This document shows, piece after piece, positions 16,705 to 25,023 of a DNA stretch of 64,000 bases (its first letter is position 1; each line of letters begins with the position of its first letter). Source of the stretch: Erythrobacter sp. F6033 (GTDB taxonomy: Bacteria; Pseudomonadota; Alphaproteobacteria; Sphingomonadales; Sphingomonadaceae); contig NZ_JALKAZ010000001.1 of the NCBI RefSeq assembly GCF_023016005.1, positions 434,001 to 498,000 of the forward strand. The letters run 5' to 3'. The translations under genes were made by a program, and so were the position numbers. The notes beneath the pieces were generated by a model. That model had not been told where the DNA came from. It saw only the letters and a list, made by a program, of their open reading frames with translations, and did not search any database.

Positions 16705-17844
16705 ATGCCCCTTTATCACGACGAAGATCAGGCGATGCTGGCCGATACCGCGACCAGCTTCATGGCCGAACAAGGCAATATCAAAGATCAACTGCGCCAT
16801 TGGCGCGACCGCGATTGCCCCGATGGTTTCGGCCACGGGCTTTGGAAGCAGATGGCCGAAATGGGCTTTACTGGCATGCTTGTCGGCGAAGACGATGGCG
16901 GGCTTGGCATGGGTCATGTCGAGGCGGGCATCGTGCTCGAAGAGATTGGTCGTAATCTGACACCGTCGCCGTTTCTTACGTCTTCGGTTCTGGCAGCGAC
17001 CGCGCTCAAGCACGGTTCGAATGACCTCAAAGGTCGCTACCTGCCGGGTCTGATTGAAGGAGACAGCGTGTTTGCCGTCGCCATCGATGAAACGCCGAAA
17101 CACCGCCCGAGCCGCATCACCACTCGCGCCGAAAAATCGGGCAACGGGTTCAAACTCAGCGGCTCGAAAAGCTTCGTTATCCAGGGCGCGAGCGCTGATA
17201 TGCTGGTCGTCGCGGCCCGCACCAGCGGCAGCGATGAAGACGATGATGGCATCACTCTGTTTGCTGTGCCGAAAGACGCAGCAAATATGAGCCACGATTC
17301 CGTACGTCTCGTCGACAGTTCGATGGCAACCCACACTAAGTTTGACGGTGTCGAGCTGGACGGTGACGCGGTGATCGGCGAGGTTGATGGCGGGCGCGAA
17401 GTGCTCAATGCGATGCTCACCGCAGGCCGGATTGGCGCTGCCGCCGAGGGCGTTGGCGTTGCCAGCGGCGCGATGGATATCACCGTCGACTACCTCAAAC
17501 AGCGCAAGCAATTCGGCAAGCTGATCGGTGAGTTTCAAGCGCTGCAACACCGAGCAAGCCACCTCTATTCAGAGGTTGAAATCGCCCGCGCTGCTGTGAT
17601 CAAGGCGCAGCAATTGCTCGACGGTGGCAGCGAAAAAGCCGAACTGATGAGCTCGGTGGCGAAAGCCAAAGTCGCCAAGACTGCAGGTCTCGCTGTGAAG
17701 GAAGGCGTGCAGATGCATGGCGGCATCGGCATGACCGACGAATACGACATTGGCCTTTATATGAAGCGCGACCGCGCTTTGCAGGAATTCCTCGGCGATG
17801 CGTATTTCCACGCCAATCGCGTTGCAGAAATGAGCGGGTACTAA
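16705..17844 (+). CDS. Acyl-CoA dehydrogenase, partner subunit apparently lacking the catalytic Glu
   Basis: 379 residues. The start at 16705 has CAAGGG just upstream; the longer upstream frame overlaps the preceding gene and is rejected. Acyl-CoA dehydrogenase features include Met-His-Gly-Gly-Ile-Gly-Met-Thr-Asp-Glu and a Lys-Gln-Arg-Lys-Gln-Phe-Gly stretch. At the position of the catalytic base the sequence is Phe-Leu-Gly-Asp-Ala-Tyr-Phe-His, without the usual Glu-Gly-Thr. This fits the non-catalytic half of a heterotetrameric enzyme with the gene at 15431. The SDR starts 2 bases after its stop. Confidence 0.88.
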   Translation: MPLYHDEDQAMLADTATSFMAEQGNIKDQLRHWRDRDCPDGFGHGLWKQMAEMGFTGMLVGEDDGGLGMGHVEAGIVLEEIGRNLTPSPFLTSSVLAATALKHGSNDLKGRYLPGLIEGDSVFAVAIDETPKHRPSRITTRAEKSGNGFKLSGSKSFVIQGASADMLVVAARTSGSDEDDDGITLFAVPKDAANMSHDSVRLVDSSMATHTKFDGVELDGDAVIGEVDGGREVLNAMLTAGRIGAAAEGVGVASGAMDITVDYLKQRKQFGKLIGEFQALQHRASHLYSEVEIARAAVIKAQQLLDGGSEKAELMSSVAKAKVAKTAGLAVKEGVQMHGGIGMTDEYDIGLYMKRDRALQEFLGDAYFHANRVAEMSGY

Positions 17845-17846
17845 TC

Positions 17847-18650
17847 ATGGATATCAATTCACTTTTCGGCCTTCATGGCCGTGTCGCACTCGTCACTGGC
17901 GGAAGCCGCGGGATCGGCAAGATGTTTGTCGAAGGCCTGCTCGCCGCAGGATGCGCGCGGGTCTATATCTCGGCTCGCAAAGTCGAGCAGATGCAGGAAA
18001 CCATCGCCGAATTTGGCGAAGATAAAGTCATCGGAATTCCGGCTGACCTTAGCCAGATGGACGGCATGCAGGCGCTCGCCGACGAAATGGCGAAGCGCGA
18101 AGACAAGCTCGACATTCTGATCAACAATGCGGGCGCGGCATGGGGCCAGCCTTACCTCGAATTCAGCGAAGCTGGCTGGCACCGGACGATGGACCTGAAC
18201 GTCAAGACGCCGTTTTTCCTGACGCAGAAACTGCACGACCTGCTGGTTGCAGGCGGGAAGGGCGATCATCCGGCGAAGGTGATCCATGTGTCCTCGATTG
18301 ATGGGCAACGGATCAACCCGTGGGAAACCTATCCATATCAGGCATCGAAAGCTGCCGTGATCCAGCTGACCCGCCGTATGGCTGCACGTCTGATCCAGGA
18401 CAATATCATTGTCACATCCATCGCGCCGGGCGCCTTCCCGAGCGAGATGAACAAAGCCGCGAAGAACGCGCCGGATGCATCGGCGGCGATGATCCCGTCC
18501 AAACGGGTCGGTACAAAAGAAGATATGGCCGCAGCCGCAATCTATCTGTGCAGCCGCGCGGGCGATTATGTGGTCGGCGACACCGTGACCGTCGATGGCG
18601 GCGTAGTGAACGCAGCGCTGCCAAGCATGTTCAATGATCCGGCTGGCTAA
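17847..18650 (+). CDS. Short-chain dehydrogenase/reductase (classical SDR)
   Basis: 267 residues. Cofactor motif Thr-Gly-Gly-Ser-Arg-Gly-Ile-Gly, then Asn-Asn-Ala-Gly-Ala, a Ser-Ser-Ile catalytic serine, and Tyr-Pro-Tyr-Gln-Ala-Ser-Lys with the catalytic Tyr and Lys. The C-terminal Val-Asp-Gly-Gly is typical. It is an NAD(P)H-dependent oxidoreductase of a hydroxyl or keto group. It starts 2 bases after the acyl-CoA dehydrogenase at 16705 and ends the operon, which closes with the terminator at 18676. It probably acts on the 3-hydroxy or keto intermediate of that pathway. Confidence 0.92.
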   Translation: MDINSLFGLHGRVALVTGGSRGIGKMFVEGLLAAGCARVYISARKVEQMQETIAEFGEDKVIGIPADLSQMDGMQALADEMAKREDKLDILINNAGAAWGQPYLEFSEAGWHRTMDLNVKTPFFLTQKLHDLLVAGGKGDHPAKVIHVSSIDGQRINPWETYPYQASKAAVIQLTRRMAARLIQDNIIVTSIAPGAFPSEMNKAAKNAPDASAAMIPSKRVGTKEDMAAAAIYLCSRAGDYVVGDTVTVDGGVVNAALPSMFNDPAG

Positions 18651-18675
18651 ACGGCTGTTTCTTGACCGAGATTCA

Positions 18676-18708
18676 AAGGCCCGCTGGAGCGATCCGGCGG
18701 GCTTTTTT
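18676..18708 (+). terminator. Rho-independent terminator of the acyl-CoA dehydrogenase-SDR operon
   Basis: A 10-bp stem (18679-18688 with 18693-18702, one G-U pair) with a GCGA loop, followed by TTTTTT at 18703-18708. Confidence 0.92.
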
Positions 18709-19005
18709 GTGTTGCAGGTGTGTAGGACACGGGTGACACATTCTCCAACATGTCATGCGGTGCCTACAGGGTCAGAGCGTTGATTTTAAGCGAAAAACCT
18801 TAAGTAGGACACAGGTGACAAGTGTCCTACTTTGAACGCCTAGACGCGCGATTTTGCGGTGAGCCGACAATGGGAAAGAGCGGGATTATGGATAGCGATT
18901 TGGTTAGGTGTAGGAAAATAGAGAATTGAGAAAAATAAAAGTAATAGAAATATTGGTGATTGGACTATAAATAGTGTTTTTGCGGCAATATTCGGAGGGC
19001 GAGAG
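18709..19005. repeat. AT-richer intergenic stretch with a repeated GTAGGACAC-GGTGACA motif
   Basis: No gene is seen in these 297 bases. TGTAGGACACGGGTGACAC near 18720 recurs as AGTAGGACACAGGTGACA at 18803-18820. The second copy is part of a perfect 11-bp inverted repeat (18802-18812 with 18822-18832, 9-base loop). From about 18890 the sequence becomes A/T-rich and runs into the promoter area of the lipase-like gene. The repeat looks like a mobile-element remnant or regulator site rather than a terminator. Confidence 0.5.
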
Positions 19006-19812
19006 ATGAGGGTGCGGAATTTATTAATTATCGCAATTTATTTCAATTTGACTGCTTGCGTGAGTTGGGAAAAAATCCCTCTCTCAGGTCGAGATCACCC
19101 TTCTGGATTTGCAGATCAAATTAGGGAGACCGCTCGAAGCACTTACGAATACGCCCAATTGGCAACGAATAGCTATGCGGGAGGCGATAGCTTTCAGTTG
19201 GGGCGCACACTCTCTTTTGTTAAAGAACAGGAACCGTCCACGGGCAATTTCCAGTATAAGATATTCAACCGGGTCGAAGATGGTAACCTGGTCGAGATCA
19301 TCATTGCTTACCGTGGCACTGATGCGATCTTAGGCGACTTATCAGGCAACGCTCTCTTGAAACAACAGAAGGCTGGTCTTGTTGTGTTTGATAACGTGCG
19401 TGAAGAGCATCGAAAAACGAAGATATCGGTAACGGGTCATTCACTTGGAGGAGCGATCGCCTCTCATGTCACACTCAATAGAGAGAATGTTGACGGGTAT
19501 TTTTTCAATACGTCGCCAAGGTTTGCGAGAGGTAAGAGGCGGTTTGATAACTTAAGGCATTCGGTTGTGGAATTTGGAGATATTTTGAAATCCATCAGGC
19601 TATTTGGCCGTGAACCAACTCAAATTTACACTTCAATCAATTGCACTAATGGCGGGGTGGCCAGTCAGCATTCTTCACGAAACCTAGCCGAGTGTCTGAC
19701 TTGGATCGCTGCATGGGAAGATGTAGATGCAAAGTCATCTGTTTCCAAAAATAGCATTGCACGTCCTGACACAAGATCAAATGGACCTGACGTTCCGAGA
19801 GGCGGCAATTAG
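19006..19812 (+). CDS. Lipase-like alpha/beta-hydrolase lipoprotein
   Basis: 268 residues. A lipoprotein signal ends in Leu-Thr-Ala-Cys. Class 3 lipase features follow: Ile-Ala-Tyr-Arg-Gly-Thr-Asp (oxyanion strand) and the nucleophile elbow Val-Thr-Gly-His-Ser-Leu-Gly-Gly-Ala. A clear catalytic Asp/His pair is less certain; a His-Ser-Ser block lies near residue 222. The gene is visibly AT-richer, with more ATA and AAA-type codons than its neighbours, and lies after a repeat-bearing gap, which suggests acquisition. It is the only gene of its kind here. The substrate is unknown. Confidence 0.75.
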   Translation: MRVRNLLIIAIYFNLTACVSWEKIPLSGRDHPSGFADQIRETARSTYEYAQLATNSYAGGDSFQLGRTLSFVKEQEPSTGNFQYKIFNRVEDGNLVEIIIAYRGTDAILGDLSGNALLKQQKAGLVVFDNVREEHRKTKISVTGHSLGGAIASHVTLNRENVDGYFFNTSPRFARGKRRFDNLRHSVVEFGDILKSIRLFGREPTQIYTSINCTNGGVASQHSSRNLAECLTWIAAWEDVDAKSSVSKNSIARPDTRSNGPDVPRGGN

Positions 19813-19841
19813 CTATCCCATAAACTGTCGCACAAACTCTT

Positions 19842-21023
19842 CTACCCAACCTCAGAAACTGCGCGGATAACACCGCGAATTTCTGCGAGGCCTTTCATGC
19901 GGCCGATTGCCGAATAGCCCGGATTGGAGGTGCGTCTGACATCGCCCATCATCAGATGGCCGTGATCGGGCCGGATGAAAATCTCGCGGCTCGTTGCGCC
20001 TTCGTTTTCGAGCAGGTTCCGGATCACGCGGACCATATCGATATCGCTATCAAGATGGCTGGCTTCGACAAAAGAACGCTGCTCGCTGGCATCGCGGGTC
20101 ACGCCGCGCAGATGGGCGAAATGGATCCGGTCGCGGTAATCGCGGGCCATTTGCGGCAAGTCATTATCCGGACGGCTGCCATAGGTTCCCACGCACAGCG
20201 TCATGCCGTTGGATGGGCTGGGAGCGGCGGTGAACAGCTTGTCGAGATCATCCGGTGTGCAGATCACACGGGGCAGGCCGAACATGTCCCAAGGCGGATC
20301 ATCCGGATGGATGGCTAGCATCACATCAAGCTTTTCCGCAGCGGGCAAAACCCGCTCCAGAAAGCCGATCAGATTGGCGCGCAGGCGGCCGTGATCAATG
20401 TCCGCATAGCGGGCCAAAGCGCGGCGAAAATCATCGAGCGAATAGGCCTCTGTCATCTTGCCCGGAAGCCCGGCGATGATGGTTTTTGTAAGAGCCGCGA
20501 TGTCCTCTGCCGACATGTCATCAAAGGCTGATTTCGCGCGAGCAATTTCTTCGTCGCTGTAGTCGTGCTTCGCACCAGTGCGCTGCAGAATGAAAAGGTC
20601 GAATGCGGCAAAGCGGTCCTGATCAAACCGCAAGGCAAAGGCGCCATTGGGCAGCTGGTATTTGAGGTCGGTGCGCGTCCAGTCGATCACCGGCATGAAA
20701 TTGTAGCAGATGGTTTTGACGCCCTCTGCCGCGAGGTTTTCCATGCTTTCGATCCACGCATCGACATAGGTTTTGTGGCCGTCCGAAGCGAGCTTGATAT
20801 CGTCATGGACAGGGATGCTTTCCACCACCGTCCAGTGCAGCTCTGACCCCGCAACGTTGCCGCTTTCGATCAATGCGCGGTGCGCCGCAATCTGATCGCG
20901 CGGCCAAACCTCTCCAATCGGAATGTGATGCAGGGCGCTGACAATATCGGTCGCGCCCGTCTGGCGGATTTCCTCCAGAGAGACCGGATCGTCAGGGCCA
21001 AACCAACGCCAGGATTCGCGCAT
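19842..21023 (-). CDS. uxuA: Mannonate dehydratase
   Basis: 393 residues, full length. Recognisable UxuA sequence: start Met-Arg-Glu-Ser-Trp-Arg-Trp-Phe-Gly-Pro-x-Asp, Leu-His-His-Ile-Pro-x-Gly-Glu-Val-Trp, the metal-site block Met-Leu-Ala-Ile-His-Pro-Asp-Asp-Pro-Pro-Trp, Leu-Cys-Val-Gly-Thr-Tyr-Gly, and Arg-Pro-Asp-His-Gly-His. It converts D-mannonate to 2-keto-3-deoxy-D-gluconate (EC 4.2.1.8) in hexuronate breakdown. It lies 16 bases downstream of the transporter at 21040, so the two form a transcript. Confidence 0.96.
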   Translation of the reverse strand: MRESWRWFGPDDPVSLEEIRQTGATDIVSALHHIPIGEVWPRDQIAAHRALIESGNVAGSELHWTVVESIPVHDDIKLASDGHKTYVDAWIESMENLAAEGVKTICYNFMPVIDWTRTDLKYQLPNGAFALRFDQDRFAAFDLFILQRTGAKHDYSDEEIARAKSAFDDMSAEDIAALTKTIIAGLPGKMTEAYSLDDFRRALARYADIDHGRLRANLIGFLERVLPAAEKLDVMLAIHPDDPPWDMFGLPRVICTPDDLDKLFTAAPSPSNGMTLCVGTYGSRPDNDLPQMARDYRDRIHFAHLRGVTRDASEQRSFVEASHLDSDIDMVRVIRNLLENEGATSREIFIRPDHGHLMMGDVRRTSNPGYSAIGRMKGLAEIRGVIRAVSEVG

Positions 21024-21039
21024 TGCCTTGTACCTTTCC

Positions 21040-22296
21040 TTAAGCCGACAGCATGCCCATCAGGCCTTGGAAGCCCATATAGCCTGTCAGTAATGAGAAC
21101 AGGAACAATCCGGTCAATCCGATATTGGTGAGCGCCGAATTGCGATATTCACCCATCAGATCGGCTCGATTGCCGAGATAGATGATGCAGCCGACGGTCA
21201 CCGGCAACAATACGACGTTGAAAGCCTGAGACAGGATCAGGACGAACACCGGACGCGCATCAAACAGCGGCACAACCAGACCCAGCAGCGAGATCGCGCC
21301 GACAAACAGGCGGTATTTCCACAGCGTCATATCGCGCGGGGTGCCGCGAAAATCGCACAGCAACCACGGGATCATCAACAGGTTCGGGAACTGCGAGGAA
21401 ACGCCCGCCGCGATGATGCCGATGGCAAAGATCGAAACGGCAAGGGGACCAGCCAGCGGCTCCAAAAGGCCGATCATTTGTGATGCATTATCGAGGCCTA
21501 CGCCCTGAACATACAGACTGCCCGCTGCCGCAGCCATGATCGATGCGCTGATCACGAACATCATGATAGCGGCAAAGGCGGCATCGCGGCGCTGCTGCTT
21601 GTCGTGCGCGATCGTCCAGCCCGCTTCTTTCACCAAAGTTGTGCGAATGATGAACAGGCCCGAGAAGATCGTCGTGCCAACCATCGAGGCGATCAGGAGC
21701 AACGGACCGGTTTCGCTCGCCGGAACATCCGGCACGGAAGGCACAAGACCGGCAGCCATATCTGCCACTGGAGGCATCAAAATGAAGAAATTGAGCACGA
21801 AACAAGCGGCCATAATCGCCACGATCACGGCAAGAGTGCGCTCGAATACCTGGGTGCGACCGCTCCAGAAAATGAAGTAAGCGACAAGGCAAAAGAACGC
21901 CGCCCAGAATAGCGGATCAATGCCGCCTTCGATAAACGTCTTCGACCATTCAAAGCTGATTTCAGCGACGATGCCCATCACGCCCATCACACTGGCGCAC
22001 ACTCCAATGCCCAGCGCGAGAATAAAGAACATGCCGACCGCTGGATGGATGTGTTTGCGGAATGCTTCGAGCGCAGTTTCCCCAGTTACCAAGGTGTAGC
22101 GACCATAGGTTGCGATCATCAAATAGGTCGCGGCGCAGGAAACCAGCACGGTCCACAGCAAAGTCATGCCGTAATTCGCACCGGCGGTCGCCATGGTCGT
22201 GACGCTGCCAGTCCCGATATTGAACCCGAGCAGGAAGATACCGGGCAGGAACAGCGCGAGCGTCGTCTTCCACTTCGATGGTGCCTGACTTCCCAT
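21040..22296 (-). CDS. Nramp-fold transporter without the metal-binding motifs; possible sugar-acid carrier
   Basis: 418 residues, 11 or so membrane helices; the ATG at 22296 has a GGGGGAGG site. The overall sequence aligns with Nramp/MntH, for example Ala-Gly-Ala-Asn-Tyr-Gly-Met-x-Leu-Leu-Trp in helix 1. However, the metal ligands are gone: helix 1 has Gly28-Thr-Gly-Ser31 where MntH has Asp-Pro-Gly-Asn, and helix 6 has Met205-Val-Gly-Thr-Thr where MntH has Met-Val-Met-Pro-His. A divalent-metal role is therefore doubtful. Its pairing with uxuA points to uptake of a hexuronate or related acid, which is inferred. Confidence 0.75.
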   Translation of the reverse strand: MGSQAPSKWKTTLALFLPGIFLLGFNIGTGSVTTMATAGANYGMTLLWTVLVSCAATYLMIATYGRYTLVTGETALEAFRKHIHPAVGMFFILALGIGVCASVMGVMGIVAEISFEWSKTFIEGGIDPLFWAAFFCLVAYFIFWSGRTQVFERTLAVIVAIMAACFVLNFFILMPPVADMAAGLVPSVPDVPASETGPLLLIASMVGTTIFSGLFIIRTTLVKEAGWTIAHDKQQRRDAAFAAIMMFVISASIMAAAAGSLYVQGVGLDNASQMIGLLEPLAGPLAVSIFAIGIIAAGVSSQFPNLLMIPWLLCDFRGTPRDMTLWKYRLFVGAISLLGLVVPLFDARPVFVLILSQAFNVVLLPVTVGCIIYLGNRADLMGEYRNSALTNIGLTGLFLFSLLTGYMGFQGLMGMLSA

Positions 22297-22346
22297 GCCT
22301 CCCCCCAATTTTTCTATGCACCGGCACCGTCTTGGGCGCGGCCGTT

Positions 22347-22991
22347 TTATCCCATCAATTCGCGCACAAACGGGATAAGGCCCGTTTGCCGTGTCCGTCG
22401 CATGCGTTCCGCGTCGAGCACTTCGCGGACCCGGTCAAAACACTCATCGACATTGTCGTTGACCACGACGTAGTCGTATTCAGCCCAGTGGCTGATCTCT
22501 GCACGGGCGCGTTCCATGCGGTCGTCAATCACATCGTTGCTGTCCTGCGCCCGGCTTTCGAGCCTGCGGCGCAATTCATTGAGGCTTGGCGGGAGGACGA
22601 AGACGGTGACGACGTCCTGATCATCCTTCTGTTTAAGCTGCTGCGTTCCCTGCCAATCGATATCGAACAGGAAATCCTGCCCTTCTTTGAGTGCCTCGCG
22701 GATCGCGCCTTTGGGCGTGCCGTATCGGTGATTGAAGACATGCGCCCATTCGTAGAAATCGTCTTCCTCCACCATCCGATCAAAATCGGCATCGGAGACG
22801 AAGTGGTAATGCACGCCGTCTACTTCGCCGGGGCGGGGAGGGCGGGTCGTGGCGGATACCGACAGCTTAATCTCAGGATCAGCGTCGAGCAGCATGCGCG
22901 AAAGCGTGGTTTTGCCCGCGCCCGATGGCGAGGATAGGATGAACAGCAGGCCGCGGCGTGCAAGTTTGTCAGTGGATTGGAAGTCGCCCAT
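22347..22991 (-). CDS. gmk: Guanylate kinase
   Basis: 214 residues from the ATG at 22991. The P-loop is Ser-Ser-Pro-Ser-Gly-Ala-Gly-Lys-Thr-Thr, followed by Ser-Ala-Thr-Thr-Arg-Pro-Pro-Arg-Pro-Gly-Glu (GMP binding), Tyr-Gly-Thr-Pro-Lys, and Asp-Ile-Asp-Trp-Gln-Gly. It makes GDP from GMP and ATP (EC 2.7.4.8) in the cytoplasm. An in-frame ATG at 23039 would add 16 residues before the P-loop region and is less likely. Confidence 0.96.
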   Translation of the reverse strand: MGDFQSTDKLARRGLLFILSSPSGAGKTTLSRMLLDADPEIKLSVSATTRPPRPGEVDGVHYHFVSDADFDRMVEEDDFYEWAHVFNHRYGTPKGAIREALKEGQDFLFDIDWQGTQQLKQKDDQDVVTVFVLPPSLNELRRRLESRAQDSNDVIDDRMERARAEISHWAEYDYVVVNDNVDECFDRVREVLDAERMRRTRQTGLIPFVRELMG

Positions 22992-23047
22992 GCGCCCCAA
23001 TGCCGCGAACTGCCCCCAAAAATCAAGGGCGAGACGCATGCGTTGGT

Positions 23048-23416
23048 TTAGTCCGCTTTGCGGGCCTTACGCAGTCGTTTCCGGCGCGATTTGCCGCGAT
23101 CATACAGCGTTTTCAGCACCAGACCGCCTGCGACAATGCCCAGGCCAACGGGAGAGCGGGTCGCCAGCTTACTCGCACCATACAGGCCGAGCGTCGTAAT
23201 GATCCCGCGCCCGTCGAGCACATCGCGGGCTTCCTGCTGAGTTTCGGACGTCTTTTCAGCCACACGCTTTTCGACATTCTTGCGAAAAAGCGACGAAGCG
23301 CCGCGCACGACGATATCGGTGATCAGCAAATTGGTCGCCGGATTCGGGCTCAGCGGTAAAAGACCGGACGTCTTTTTTGCATCGCCTTGATCGCCGGTGG
23401 TGTCAGTTTTGCTCAT
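23048..23416 (-). CDS. Conserved hypothetical basic protein
   Basis: About 122 residues; ATGs at 23416 and 23425 are both possible. A Ser/Thr/Asp-rich head is followed by a region with a weakly hydrophobic stretch (Leu-Gly-Leu-Tyr-Gly-Ala-Ser-Lys to Gly-Ile-Val-Ala-Gly-Gly-Leu-Val-Leu). The tail is strongly basic, with about ten Arg/Lys in the last 18 residues. No known domain is recognised. It lies between gmk and sspB on the same strand. Confidence 0.55.
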   Translation of the reverse strand: MSKTDTTGDQGDAKKTSGLLPLSPNPATNLLITDIVVRGASSLFRKNVEKRVAEKTSETQQEARDVLDGRGIITTLGLYGASKLATRSPVGLGIVAGGLVLKTLYDRGKSRRKRLRKARKAD

Positions 23417-23480
23417 GGTACCCAATCAATCCTTTGGGCGGCAATTCGATCCAGCATCTCGCTATCAAAGCACGGCGGCC

Positions 23481-23981
23481 TTACTTTTTCTTGCCGAAAT
23501 CGACAGTTACGACATTCGAACCGTCATCGGCCGTTTGTTCAGGCACATCGCCGCTTTCCGGGCCATCATTCCCCGCAACATCATGCGCTTCGGGTGAAGC
23601 GTCGTCGCCCGACGCCTGAAACTGCAGCCCGAAATCGACCGCCGGATCAACAAAAGCTGTGATCGCAGCAAACGGGATCGAGAGCTTGGCCGGGATCTGA
23701 TTGAAGGAAAGCCCCACACCAAATCCGTCTTCGCGGACCTCAAGATCCCAGAATTTGTTCTGGAGCACGATCGTCATTTCGTCCGGGAACCGTTCTTTCA
23801 GATGCGGCGGGATCGAAACGCCGGGCGCTTCGGTTTTGAATGTGATGTAGAAATGATGATTGCCGGGCAGCTCGCTGCCGCCCTCAACAATTTCGCCAAG
23901 CACACGGCCGACCACGGCACGAAGTGCTTCCTGAACGATCTCGTCATACGGGATCAGGCTGTCGGGTGTCTCATCACTCAT
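23481..23981 (-). CDS. sspB: Alphaproteobacterial ClpXP adaptor SspB
   Basis: 166 residues from the ATG at 23981. The compact N-terminal fold (about residues 10-120) has the SspB-alpha features Phe-Tyr-Ile-Thr-Phe, Pro-Pro-His-Leu-Lys, Met-Thr-Ile-Val-Leu-Gln, Phe-Trp-Asp-Leu-x-Val and Phe-Gly-Val-Gly-Leu-Ser-Phe. The tail is acidic, Ala/Asp-rich and ends Val-Thr-Val-Asp-Phe-Gly-Lys-Lys-Lys, the ClpX-docking end. SspB tethers ssrA-tagged proteins to ClpXP. It is divergent from hisB. Confidence 0.92.
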   Translation of the reverse strand: MSDETPDSLIPYDEIVQEALRAVVGRVLGEIVEGGSELPGNHHFYITFKTEAPGVSIPPHLKERFPDEMTIVLQNKFWDLEVREDGFGVGLSFNQIPAKLSIPFAAITAFVDPAVDFGLQFQASGDDASPEAHDVAGNDGPESGDVPEQTADDGSNVVTVDFGKKK

Positions 23982-24119
23982 AGTGCCCAGAGTCGTGGCG
24001 AGACGCGCCGCGCTGGTCAAGCCTTAAGCATGATTGATGCGTAAAATCAGTGGGCCAGCACGCAAAACGAAGCGTCTGTGCATCTTGCAACGTGCTCTCA
24101 CCCGCTTATAGCGCAGTCC

Positions 24120-24734
24120 ATGTCTGATACCCCTCTTTCTCCCCGCACAGGCTCAGTTGAGCGCAAGACCGCCGAAACGTCGATCGCGATCCACGTGAAC
24201 CTTGACGGGACCGGTGCCTATGACGTGTCCACTGGCATCGGTTTTCTCGATCATATGGTTGAGCAGTTTTCCAAACACTCGCTGATCGATGTGACGATGA
24301 AGGTTGAGGGCGATCTGCACGTGGATCAGCACCACACGACCGAGGATTCAGCGATTGCGCTGGGTCAGGCGATTTCCGATGCGCTCGGCGATAAGGCCGG
24401 CATTGGCCGCTATGGTCACGCCTATTCGCCGATGGACGAAACGCTCAGCCGCGTTGCGCTGGATATTTCGGGCCGCCCGTTCTTTATCTGGAAGGCGAAG
24501 TTCACGCAGGAACGGTTGGGTGAATGGGATACAGAGCTGATCGAGCACTGGTTCCATTCGGTTTCGCAAAGCGCTGGACTGACGCTGCATTGCGAGCTGC
24601 TTTACGGCGTCAACAATCACCACATTTGCGAGAGTCTGTACAAAGGGTTCGCCCGCGCGATGCGCACCGCCGTCGAACGCGATCCGCGTAAAGGCGGCGC
24701 TATTCCAAGCACAAAGGGGCAGCTTGGTGGCTAG
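24120..24734 (+). CDS. hisB: Imidazoleglycerol-phosphate dehydratase
   Basis: 204 residues; the start at 24120 gives the normal length for a monofunctional HisB. The two metal-binding His blocks are present: Phe-Leu-Asp-His-Met-Val-Glu-Gln near the start with Asp-Gln-His-His-Thr-Thr-Glu-Asp, and Gly-Val-Asn-Asn-His-His-Ile-Cys-Glu later. Sixth step of histidine synthesis (EC 4.2.1.19). It is the first gene of the his run; its end overlaps the YciI gene by 8 bases. hisG and hisD are not in the window. Confidence 0.97.
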   Translation: MSDTPLSPRTGSVERKTAETSIAIHVNLDGTGAYDVSTGIGFLDHMVEQFSKHSLIDVTMKVEGDLHVDQHHTTEDSAIALGQAISDALGDKAGIGRYGHAYSPMDETLSRVALDISGRPFFIWKAKFTQERLGEWDTELIEHWFHSVSQSAGLTLHCELLYGVNNHHICESLYKGFARAMRTAVERDPRKGGAIPSTKGQLGG

Positions 24735-25023
24735 CATCTTTATCGCATCGCTGACCTACACGGTGCCGATCGACAAAATCGACGCTTTGCTGGCCGCGCA
24801 TTTGGAGTGGCTCAAGGCAGGACACGCCTCTGGCCACTTTATGGCGTGGGGTCCGAAAGAACCTCGCGATGGCGGCCTCATCTTTATCCGCGCCGAAAGC
24901 CGCGAAGAGGCCGAGCGATTGGCGGCAAGCGATCCTTTCATCACGGAAGGCGTCGCAAACAGCCAGATGATCGAATGGACACCTCGCTTTGTCGGCCCGG
25001 GATTAGAGGCATTCAATGGCTGA
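24727..25023 (+). CDS. YciI-like protein
   Basis: 98 residues, with a GTG start at 24727 that overlaps the end of hisB; a TTG at 24724 is the alternative. The YCII fold is recognisable: His-Leu-Glu-Trp-Leu-Lys, Ala-Trp-Gly-Pro, Gly-Gly-Leu-Ile-Phe-Ile, Ala-Ser-Asp-Pro-Phe. These are small cytoplasmic ferredoxin-like proteins with a His/Asp pair, of uncertain enzymatic role. Embedding between hisB and hisH, with overlaps at both ends, indicates co-translation with the histidine genes. Confidence 0.88.
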   Translation: MASIFIASLTYTVPIDKIDALLAAHLEWLKAGHASGHFMAWGPKEPRDGGLIFIRAESREEAERLAASDPFITEGVANSQMIEWTPRFVGPGLEAFNG

